A DNA stretch of 64,000 nucleotides, from the NCBI RefSeq assembly GCF_902497855.1, contig NZ_CABVHU010000009.1, positions 124,001 to 188,000 on the forward strand. Direction: 5' to 3'. Under the pieces are notes generated by a model, which was not told where the DNA came from, made no database searches, and worked only from the letters and a program-made list of their open reading frames with translations. Positions 34,115 to 41,693 of the stretch are shown one piece after another (the first letter of the stretch is position 1; every line of letters begins with the position of its first letter). Made by a program: the position numbers and the translations under genes. This DNA comes from Pseudomonas fluorescens (lineage in GTDB: Bacteria; Pseudomonadota; Gammaproteobacteria; Pseudomonadales; Pseudomonadaceae).

Positions 34115-35773
34115 CTATGCCGTCATCGAGGGGTTACCGATGGGCGCAGCGGATGAAGCGCGGACCTTGGGACAACGCTCATCTTCCTTGATCATGTCCG
34201 CGGCTTTTTCGGCGATCATCATCGCCGGGGCGTTGGTGTTGCCCGAGATCAGCGTCGGCATGATCGACGCATCGACCACCCGTAGCCCTTCGATGCCGTG
34301 AACCCGCAGCCGCTCGTCAACCACCGCTTCCGGACCGCTGCCCATTTTGCAGGTGCCTACCGGGTGGAAAATCGAGGAACCGTTGCGGCGCACGAAGTTG
34401 AGCATGTCCTCTTCCGTCTGCACCGACACGCCAGGGTTGTACTCTTCGGCGATATAACCGGCCATGGCCTCGCTCGCCGCGAGTTTGCGGGCCATTTTGA
34501 AACCGCGAACCATGGTCTGCCGATCTTCTTCGGTGGCCAGGTAGTTGGGCTCGATCCAGGGGGCGTCCTTCGGGTTCTTCGAACGAATCCGCAATTCACC
34601 GCGACTGCTCGGGCGCAACTGGCAGACCGACATGGTGAAGCCGGGCCACTTGTGCGGTTTGCCGGCCGTCATGTCCGCACTCAGGGTGCCGAAGTGGAAC
34701 TGGATATCGGGCGTCTTTTCCTGCTCACGGCTCTTGGCGAACATGCAGCCCTGCTGGATACCCACCGACAGCGGCCCCTTGCGCAAAAAGGCCCACTTCA
34801 TGCCGATCAGTGCCTGACCCCACAGGGTGCGTAATTGATCGTTGGTGGTGATCGGCTTGGTGCACTTGAACATGATGCGGATCTGCAGGTGATCCTGCAG
34901 GTTGCGGCCAACGCCAGGCAGTTCGTGGACGACGTCGATGCCATGTTGCTCCAGCACTTCACGTGGGCCGATCCCGGACAGCTGCAGCAATTGCGGCGAT
35001 TGCAAAGCACCCGCGCACAGCAGGACTTCCTTGCGTGCCCTGGCCGTTACCGGTTGCCCCGCCCGCTCGTAAGCAACGCCGACCGCGCGCTTGCCACTCA
35101 TCAACACCTTGCTGGCCTGGGCGTCGGTTTCGACGGTCAGATTCTTGCGGTGGCGGATCGGCTTCAGGTAAGCCTTGGCCGCCGAACAACGCCAACCGTT
35201 GCGCGTGGTGAGCTGGAAATAGCCCACCCCTTCCTGCTGCGCCCCATTGAAGTCATCGTTGCGCGGCACCCCGATCTGGTTGGCGCCGCGGATGAAGGCT
35301 TCGACCAACTCGTTGGGCTCGCGCAGATCCGACACATGCAACGGGCCGCTGCCGCCGTGATAGGCGCTTTCGCCGCGCTCGTTGCATTCCATTTTCTTGA
35401 AGTACGGCAACACGTGGCTCCAGCCCCAACCCTGGTTGCCCTGCGCTTGCCAATGGTCATAGTCCTGCGATTGCCCACGGATGTAGACCAGGCCATTGAT
35501 CGAGCTGCAGCCGCCCAGGGTCTTGCCCCGTGGCCAGTAGATCGGACGGTTGTCCAGCGCGGGCACCGGCTCGGTATGGAAGGACCAGTTATAGGTCGGG
35601 TTGAACATGGTCTTGCCATAGCCGATCGGCAGGTGAATCCAGAAGTGCCGGTCGTTCGGGCCCGCTTCGAGCAGCAGGACAGTGTGTTTTGCGCCTTCGC
35701 TGAGACGGTTGGCCAGGGCGCATCCGGCTGAGCCTGCGCCCACCACGATGTAATCGTATTCAGGTCCGTTCAC
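34115..35773 (-). CDS. GMC-family FAD alcohol dehydrogenase/oxidase
   Basis: A 552-residue glucose-methanol-choline oxidoreductase. FAD dinucleotide fold: DYIVVGAGSAGCALANRLSE; GMC signature 1: YWPRGKTLGGCSSINGLVYIRG; signature 2: GALQSPQLLQLSGIGP; catalytic His in IFHPVGTCKMG and Asn in GNTNAPAMMIAEKAADMI. A GTG start at 35773 is chosen because GAGGAGAACACCC precedes it and VNGPEYDYIVVGAG gives the standard short N-terminus. It oxidises a primary alcohol, choline-like or benzylic/aliphatic, to an aldehyde. The cluster's aldehyde dehydrogenase would take the next step. It lies 123 bases downstream of the sulfatase gene. Confidence 0.9.
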   Translation of the reverse strand: MNGPEYDYIVVGAGSAGCALANRLSEGAKHTVLLLEAGPNDRHFWIHLPIGYGKTMFNPTYNWSFHTEPVPALDNRPIYWPRGKTLGGCSSINGLVYIRGQSQDYDHWQAQGNQGWGWSHVLPYFKKMECNERGESAYHGGSGPLHVSDLREPNELVEAFIRGANQIGVPRNDDFNGAQQEGVGYFQLTTRNGWRCSAAKAYLKPIRHRKNLTVETDAQASKVLMSGKRAVGVAYERAGQPVTARARKEVLLCAGALQSPQLLQLSGIGPREVLEQHGIDVVHELPGVGRNLQDHLQIRIMFKCTKPITTNDQLRTLWGQALIGMKWAFLRKGPLSVGIQQGCMFAKSREQEKTPDIQFHFGTLSADMTAGKPHKWPGFTMSVCQLRPSSRGELRIRSKNPKDAPWIEPNYLATEEDRQTMVRGFKMARKLAASEAMAGYIAEEYNPGVSVQTEEDMLNFVRRNGSSIFHPVGTCKMGSGPEAVVDERLRVHGIEGLRVVDASIMPTLISGNTNAPAMMIAEKAADMIKEDERCPKVRASSAAPIGNPSMTA

Positions 35774-35896
35774 GGGTGTTCTCCTCGCTTGGTGGCCGGC
35801 AGCGCCCTGCACTGCCCGCCTTCGTTGGGTGAAAGCGGGCGACTGCAGGCACCTCACTGTTGCAGCCTTATTGTTTTCCGGAGCCGAGGCAGGGCC

Positions 35897-37357
35897 TCAG
35901 TTGAAGTCCACCGCAACCCCTGGAGGGGGCGAGTAACCCAGGTCACCACGGGCCACCACCGCTTCGCGGCCACCGTTGAGCGCCAGCAGCTCGGCCTGAC
36001 GTTTTCTGGCGCGGGCATCCACGTCTTTCGGAATGCAGACGGTTTCCAACTTCGCGCGGTACTCGGCGACCAGCGCCTCGTTACCCGGGATCTGCGCCAG
36101 GTTGAGCAACTCTTCCGGGTCTTCCAGCAGATCGAACAGATGCGGCGGGTAATCGACGTAGTGAACGTACTTGTAGCGGTCGTCGCGGATCATGAAGGCA
36201 CCGGTAGCCGAGCCCATGCCGTGGTATTCGGCAAAGGCCAGACGGTCGCCATCGGGCTGGTTGGCCAGCTTGAACAGGGATTCGCCCGACAGGGTTTTCT
36301 CCTCTTCGGTGGGCGCAATGCCGACCGCTTCGAGAATGGTCGGGTAGACGTCGATGTGGGTAATCGGGGTCTTCTTCAAGGCGCCCGCCGGGATGCCGTC
36401 ACCGGAGATGATCAGCGGTACGCCAACGGCTTCTTCGAACATCGTCGACTTGCCCCACAGCCCCCGGCTGCCCAGGTTGTCGCCGTGGTCGCTGGTGTAG
36501 ATAATCCGGGTGTCGTCGCGCAGGCCGCTGCCTTCAAGGGCGCTCATCACCTTGCCAATGTTCTCGTCGAGGAAGCTGACCAGGCCGTAGTAGCCCGCCA
36601 GGGCGCGACGCACCTTGTCTTCGGTGTCGAAGAATTCGTCATAGGCAAAGCTTGAGGCGTAGTCCTTGATGAACGGATGGTTCGGGCGCTCGGCCTTGTC
36701 GTACAGCTTCGGCCAAGGCAGGTTGTCATCCAGGTAGTAGCGATAGAAATGCTCGGGCGGCGCAGTCAGCGGGAAGTGCGGAGCGACGAAAGACACGAAC
36801 AGCACCCAGGGCTTGTCCTGGTGTTTCGGCGCTTCTTCACGCAACCAGGTCTGTGCCAGCGCAGCGATGTTGCGGTCGTACAGGGTGTAGGACGACTCAC
36901 CCGGACCGGCCTGCCCGGCCATTTTCCAGGCACCGCCGCGACGCGGCAGGTCTTCGCGAACCAGGCCCATCAGGTCGCCTTTGCCTTCGATGACATGCAT
37001 CGGCACGATTTCCTGGCTGAAACCGTTGTCGTCATCGATGGAGCGGAAGTGCAGCTTGCCGATCGAGACGCAGTGCTGCCCTTCGTCGCGAACCCGGTGG
37101 TGCCAACTGGTCACGGAACCATCGTAGGGGTCGGCGTTGTCCCAGAAGCCCATCTGGTGGATGTAACGGCCGGTGGCGAAGGTCGCACGGGCCGGAATGC
37201 ACACCGGAGAGTTGCAATAGGCCGAGGTGAAGCGGGTACCGGTGGCGGCGATGGCGTCCAGGTTCGGTGTCTTGACGAAATCATTGCCATAGCAGCCGAG
37301 GGCTTTAGGGTTATGTTCATCGGACATGAACACGATGAGGTTCTTGGCTTTAGTCAT
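35897..37357 (-). CDS. Type I (formylglycine) sulfatase
   Basis: A 486-residue sulfatase of the alkaline-phosphatase superfamily. The C-x-P-x-R motif is C53-IPAR, the cysteine converted to formylglycine. Metal ligands lie in FMSDEH near the N-terminus and YTSDHGDNLGSRGLWGKSTMFEE. No signal peptide, so it acts in the cytoplasm on an imported sulfate ester. No maturation enzyme (anSME or FGE) is in the window. The start at 37357 follows TTGGAGAGCAAA. It is the first gene behind operator C and leads the GMC operon. Arylsulfatase, choline-sulfatase and alkyl-sulfatase roles are all open. Confidence 0.88.
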   Translation of the reverse strand: MTKAKNLIVFMSDEHNPKALGCYGNDFVKTPNLDAIAATGTRFTSAYCNSPVCIPARATFATGRYIHQMGFWDNADPYDGSVTSWHHRVRDEGQHCVSIGKLHFRSIDDDNGFSQEIVPMHVIEGKGDLMGLVREDLPRRGGAWKMAGQAGPGESSYTLYDRNIAALAQTWLREEAPKHQDKPWVLFVSFVAPHFPLTAPPEHFYRYYLDDNLPWPKLYDKAERPNHPFIKDYASSFAYDEFFDTEDKVRRALAGYYGLVSFLDENIGKVMSALEGSGLRDDTRIIYTSDHGDNLGSRGLWGKSTMFEEAVGVPLIISGDGIPAGALKKTPITHIDVYPTILEAVGIAPTEEEKTLSGESLFKLANQPDGDRLAFAEYHGMGSATGAFMIRDDRYKYVHYVDYPPHLFDLLEDPEELLNLAQIPGNEALVAEYRAKLETVCIPKDVDARARKRQAELLALNGGREAVVARGDLGYSPPPGVAVDFN

Positions 37358-37367
37358 TTTGCTCTCC

Positions 37368-37391
37368 AAAGCTAGGTAGCTACGTAGCTTT
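37368..37391. promoter_or_regulatory. Candidate GntR operator C (upstream of sulfatase)
   Basis: A 24-base near-palindrome from AAAGCTAGG through GTAGCTAC to GTAGCTTT begins 11 bases upstream of the sulfatase ATG. The outer arms AAAGCTA/TAGCTTT equal those of operator B, but the centre is longer. Being so close to the start codon, it would act by blocking transcription elongation or initiation. Confidence 0.5.
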
Positions 37392-37408
37392 TCCCAGGGA
37401 AATTTTTT

Positions 37409-38359
37409 TTACAGGTCCAGCACCAGCGTCGAGCTCTTGGAACGGGAACAGCAGATCAGCAGGTGCTCCTGTTTCTCGTCGTCACTGAGGATGAAGTCGC
37501 GGTGGTCGACCTCGCCGTCGATGAAGCGGGTCTTGCAGGTACCGCAAATACCGGCCTCGCAAGAGGTCTCGCACGGCAGGCCGGCTTCACGCAGGACCTG
37601 CGCAATGCTCTTGCTATCCGGTACATCAAGGGTCTGGCCGCTGCGGGCCAGGGTGATCCGGAATTCACCTTCACTGGCGGTGCTGGCGCTTGGCGGCGGT
37701 ACCGGTGCAGCAAAGTGTTCGAAGTGCACCGTGCCTGCCGGCCAATGCTCGGCCGCCGCCTTGACGCCGGCCATCAGGCCGCCTGGGCCACAGCAATACA
37801 GATGCGTACCGGGCTCGTGGTGCATCAGCAGTTCGCGGATGTCCAGGCGACGGGCCGGATCACCTCCGTCGTAGTGGATGACTACGTGCTTGCCGAGCAG
37901 GGACGACAGGCGCTCCTTGAACGCGGTGCGCTCAGGCGTCTCGCCACAGTAGTAAAGAATGTATTCAGCGCCGCTCGCTTCAAAATGCTCGAGCATCGCC
38001 ATCATCGGCGTCACGCCAATGCCGCCGCCGATCAACAGGTGCCGCTGCGCTTGGTCGACGACAGGGAAATGGTTGCGTGGTTCGGATATCTGCAGCAGAT
38101 CGCCTGCCTTCACGTTGCTGTGCAGGCTGCGCGAACCGCCGCGACCATCGACAACGTTCAATACGCCAACCACATACCGGTCCCGCTCTTGCGGGCTGTT
38201 GCACAAGGAGTACTGACGAATGAAACCGCCGGGCAGGTGCACGTCGATATGCGCACCCGCGGTGAAAGGAGGCAGCGGTTTGCCTGCCGGATCGACGAAC
38301 TCGAAGGTGTTGATACCAGCCGCCTGGTTCTCGATGCACCGTACTTTGACTGTTTGCAT
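37409..38359 (-). CDS. VanB/phthalate dioxygenase reductase-type oxidoreductase
   Basis: A 316-residue class IA reductase: FMN domain (RQYSLCNSP flavin motif), NAD domain (LLIGGGIGVTPMMAML, YCCGPGGLM) and C-terminal plant-type [2Fe-2S] ferredoxin with CETSCEAGICGTCKT and a final ICCSRS. It transfers electrons from NADH to a Rieske oxygenase, here surely the alpha-only oxygenase encoded just upstream (81-base gap). GAGGCGCAGC precedes the ATG. Confidence 0.92.
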   Translation of the reverse strand: MQTVKVRCIENQAAGINTFEFVDPAGKPLPPFTAGAHIDVHLPGGFIRQYSLCNSPQERDRYVVGVLNVVDGRGGSRSLHSNVKAGDLLQISEPRNHFPVVDQAQRHLLIGGGIGVTPMMAMLEHFEASGAEYILYYCGETPERTAFKERLSSLLGKHVVIHYDGGDPARRLDIRELLMHHEPGTHLYCCGPGGLMAGVKAAAEHWPAGTVHFEHFAAPVPPPSASTASEGEFRITLARSGQTLDVPDSKSIAQVLREAGLPCETSCEAGICGTCKTRFIDGEVDHRDFILSDDEKQEHLLICCSRSKSSTLVLDL

Positions 38360-38440
38360 GCTGCGCCTCGATCTTTTTTGTTGTCTGGGCGATGAGTCGT
38401 CAGTGGGTCGGGCCTGACCTGGCCAGGCCCGACCACCCTA

Positions 38441-39844
38441 TCAACCCTTGCGGGAGAGCTGCTGATCGTCGAGCTCATCGAGACGCTGGCGCACATAGGC
38501 GTCGCGCTCGCTGGCCGGGAAACGGTCAGCGTCTTTCATCACACCGATGACCTTGCGGTTGATTTCCATCAGCAATTCGCGATCGTCACGGGCCGGGTCA
38601 CGGGGGATTTTCAGCACCGAGTCCTGGGAGTACATGGCCAGCGGGTCATCGCTGTTGAGGTCGGCACGTCCCACCGGCTTGCCTTCGGCCAGCTTGCGCG
38701 CAGCATCGCGCAGCAGCTTGCGGCACAGGTAGACACCGATGTCCGAACGACCCGGGTGTTCCATGCCGTGAATCGCGATTGGGCGCTGGCTGACCAGTGC
38801 TTCCCAGTCGCCCGGTGCACGCTGGCCTTCTTCATAGGTGCGGCTGCCGGTCTGCCCTTCGAGGAAGTCGATCTTGTCGACGCCACAATCTTCTTTGCAG
38901 CCCAGATGACGCGGGTCCACTTCATCGTTGAAATGGCGCCAGCCGAACAGGATGGTGTTGGTGTCGTCCACCGGCACATGCCAGCGGCTCATGGCGACAG
39001 TGGAGTGACGCTCTTCGGCCGCCGACGGCACCAGCGAGCCGATCTGGCACAGGTGCGGGAACGTCATTTCGGTGATGCGGGTCCACACCTTGTCTTCGCC
39101 TACGCGACGCCCGGCGACGAATGCAACGCCGTTGCCATCACGGGTCGGCTCCCAATGCATGACCGGCATGTCACCGAAGCCTTCCAGGGAAACACCGGCG
39201 GAGGTCGCTGCGTCCACGCCTTCTACCGTCATGTTGTTATGCAGCACCGCCGTGTGCATGTGGTCCATGATGTTCTCGAACACCTGCAGCCAGTTGCAGG
39301 GGTAGACGTTGGAGAACGCCACCAGCTCGGTACCGGCCGGCTGGGTGAAGGATTCATACTCAGGGAACTTCGGCTTCTGATCCGGTGGGCCCATGTAGGC
39401 GAACACCAAACCGTGGCGTTCGAACGCCGGGTAAGCGGGCTGGCAGATGCTCTCTTTGAGCTTGCTGCCTTCCGGCTCGCAAGGGGTTTCCATCAGCGTA
39501 CCGTCTACGCCCCACTTCCAGCCGTGGTAGCAGCAACGAATGCCGTTTTCCTGGATGATGCCGAATTCCAGCGAAGCGCCGCGGTGGGCGCAGTGGCGAT
39601 GCAGCACACCGATCTGACCGCTACGGTCACGGAACGCCACCAGGTCTTCACCGAGAATGCGGATGGCCTTTGGCAGTTGGCCCAGCTCCTCGGACAGGCA
39701 GACCGGGTGCCAGAAACGGCGCATGTACTCGCCCATTTCGGTGCCTGGGCCGACACGGGTCAGCTCGGCATCTTCAGTCGGGATGATGTTGTAGTGGTAG
39801 CCACCGAAAGGGATGTTCTGCGCTTTACCATCTGCACGGCTCAT
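38441..39844 (-). CDS. Rieske non-heme iron oxygenase, phthalate-dioxygenase/O-demethylase type
   Basis: A 467-residue alpha-only oxygenase. Rieske ligands are C85-A-H87 and C104-x2-H107. The catalytic iron site is D194-x2-H197-x4-H202 in NIMDHMHTAVLH. The long C-terminal region (about 265 residues after the iron site) and alpha-only organisation with a VanB-type reductase place it with phthalate 4,5-dioxygenase, vanillate demethylase and toluenesulfonate methyl-monooxygenase. Such enzymes hydroxylate rings or methyl groups, or O-demethylate. With a GMC alcohol dehydrogenase and aldehyde dehydrogenase alongside, hydroxylation of a methyl group or O-demethylation is the more attractive inference. 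Substrate unknown. Confidence 0.9.
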   Translation of the reverse strand: MSRADGKAQNIPFGGYHYNIIPTEDAELTRVGPGTEMGEYMRRFWHPVCLSEELGQLPKAIRILGEDLVAFRDRSGQIGVLHRHCAHRGASLEFGIIQENGIRCCYHGWKWGVDGTLMETPCEPEGSKLKESICQPAYPAFERHGLVFAYMGPPDQKPKFPEYESFTQPAGTELVAFSNVYPCNWLQVFENIMDHMHTAVLHNNMTVEGVDAATSAGVSLEGFGDMPVMHWEPTRDGNGVAFVAGRRVGEDKVWTRITEMTFPHLCQIGSLVPSAAEERHSTVAMSRWHVPVDDTNTILFGWRHFNDEVDPRHLGCKEDCGVDKIDFLEGQTGSRTYEEGQRAPGDWEALVSQRPIAIHGMEHPGRSDIGVYLCRKLLRDAARKLAEGKPVGRADLNSDDPLAMYSQDSVLKIPRDPARDDRELLMEINRKVIGVMKDADRFPASERDAYVRQRLDELDDQQLSRKG

Positions 39845-39896
39845 GGTTCGATCCTCATCATTACTATTGTTTTTAGGGTAAGCATCACGTCACGGA

Positions 39897-41336
39897 CTAA
39901 ATGGAACTTGCCTGGCTGACGAAGCGAGTCTGCAAGTAAGCATCCAGTCCTTCAGGGCCACCTTCGTGGCCGATACCGCTTTGTTTGGTGCCGCTGATGG
40001 GCGCATCTGCCAAAGCGGGGGTAAAGCAGTTGATGCCGATCCAGCCGGCATCGAAGCCTTCACTAACCGCAGCGGCACGCTTGATCGAGTGAGTGAAGGC
40101 GTAGGCCGCCAGGCCGAAATCCACACCGTTGGCGCGCTGCATGACTTCATCGAAGTCGTTGAACGGCATGATCGGCGCGACCGGGCAGAACGGTTCCTCA
40201 TGCAGAATGCGCGACTGCGCATCCAGATCGGTCAGCACCGTTGGCTGAAAGAAATAACCGCGATCAAACATCCGGCTGCCACCGGCGGCGACCGTGGCGC
40301 CTCGCGCTTTGGCATCGGCAACCAGGTCCATCGTCGACTCCAGGCGGCGAGCGTTGGCCAGCGGGCCCATGCTGATGCCGGCTTCGAGGCCATTGCCGAC
40401 TTTCACTGCATTGGCGAACTCGACAAAGTGACGGGTGAATTCTTCATAAACCCGCTCATGCACGAAGAAGCGGCTGGCCGATACGCAGACCTGGCCGGCA
40501 TTGCGGAACTTGAAGCCGGCACAGGCACGAGCCACGGCCTGCACATCCACGTCGTCGAACACCACCACTGGCGAATGTCCGCCCAGCTCCATGGTGACGG
40601 GCTTGAGTTGCTTCGCTGCCAGGGTGCTGAGCAGACGCCCGACAGACACCGAACCCGTGAACGAAACCTTGCGGGTAATCGGCGATGCAATCAGCCGATC
40701 GGACACCTGACTCGGTTCGCCGAACAGCATGTTGATCACCCCCTTGGGCAAACCGGCATCGATGAAGGCGCGGATGACACCGACACAGACACCGGGGGTT
40801 TCCTCGGCGGGCTTGACGACCACCGAGCAGCCGGCAGCCAGGGCCGCAGCCACCTTGCGCGCCACCAGTACGGCCGGGAAGTTCCAGGGGGCAAAGGCCG
40901 CGACCGGACCGATCGGGCGCTTCACGGTGGTCTGCACCAGTTCAGGCTGACGCGGTGGCAGCAGACGGCCGTAGGCACGCTTGCCCTCCTCCGCACACCA
41001 TTTGATGGTCTCGACCACCCGGTCGATCTCGCCCCGGGCGTCAGCCAACGGCTTGCCGTTTTCCAGGGTGAGTACGTGAGCCAGGTTTTCGCGGCGCACC
41101 TGGATCAAGTCGGCGGCACGATTCATCACCACCTGACGATCCCAGGCCGAGACAGTGCGCCAGATGTCGAAACCTTCCTGCGACGACGCCAGCGCGTCCG
41201 CAATGTCCTGCTCGTTCGCCAGCGGAAGATGGGCCAGTACTTCTTCAGTAGCGGGGTTGACCACCGGGAGGGTGCGACGACCCTCGCCAGCGCGCCATTG
41301 ACCGTCGATATACAGACCGAGCTCTACGTCATACAT
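39897..41336 (-). CDS. NAD(P)-dependent aldehyde dehydrogenase
   Basis: A 479-residue ALDH. It has FAPWNFPAVLVARKVAAALAAG, KPAEETPG, the glycine loop SFTGSVSVG, ELGGHSPVVVF (Glu), FRNAGQVCVSASR (Cys) and KQSGIGHEGGPEGLDAYLQ. It resembles succinate-semialdehyde or aromatic aldehyde dehydrogenases. The ATG at 41336 follows GCAGGAGCAAGATCC; 28 upstream codons are leader. It heads the leftward ALDH-Rieske-reductase operon, about 90 bases from operator D, and probably oxidises the aldehyde made by the oxygenase/GMC pair. Confidence 0.9.
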   Translation of the reverse strand: MYDVELGLYIDGQWRAGEGRRTLPVVNPATEEVLAHLPLANEQDIADALASSQEGFDIWRTVSAWDRQVVMNRAADLIQVRRENLAHVLTLENGKPLADARGEIDRVVETIKWCAEEGKRAYGRLLPPRQPELVQTTVKRPIGPVAAFAPWNFPAVLVARKVAAALAAGCSVVVKPAEETPGVCVGVIRAFIDAGLPKGVINMLFGEPSQVSDRLIASPITRKVSFTGSVSVGRLLSTLAAKQLKPVTMELGGHSPVVVFDDVDVQAVARACAGFKFRNAGQVCVSASRFFVHERVYEEFTRHFVEFANAVKVGNGLEAGISMGPLANARRLESTMDLVADAKARGATVAAGGSRMFDRGYFFQPTVLTDLDAQSRILHEEPFCPVAPIMPFNDFDEVMQRANGVDFGLAAYAFTHSIKRAAAVSEGFDAGWIGINCFTPALADAPISGTKQSGIGHEGGPEGLDAYLQTRFVSQASSI

Positions 41337-41421
41337 GGATCTTGCTCCTGCTGGTTGTCTGAGCGGTGAACCGAGGGCGGGTAACACCTTTGTGCGCGTT
41401 GTTGTTTTCAACCTTTCCAAA

Positions 41422-41447
41422 ACTATATAGCTATAGTTCTATAGCTG
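41422..41447. promoter_or_regulatory. Candidate GntR operator D (upstream of ALDH)
   Basis: Three TATAG-type units: ACTATATAGCTATAGT is followed by TCTATAGCTG. This closely resembles operator A. The remainder of the gene-free stretch 41337-41693 shows no other recognisable element. Confidence 0.55.
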
Positions 41448-41693
41448 TCAAACAGTTCACGCTCAGATTCTTTCGCAGCCTCGACAGACGGCCGAACACC
41501 TTTCGGCAGCGCGCTATATAAAAGGGGGTTACGTCGGAGGAATATCGAACGATGGATGCAGCCTTGGGCCGGCATGCATATCGGAATAAAGGGTTGCGGT
41601 TGTACGCTCACTATCCAAGCGGACCATGCACCAACAACAGGGCTCTCCTAAGCTCTTAAAAACCCCGCTCGTCCCCAACAAGGAACACCTGCC

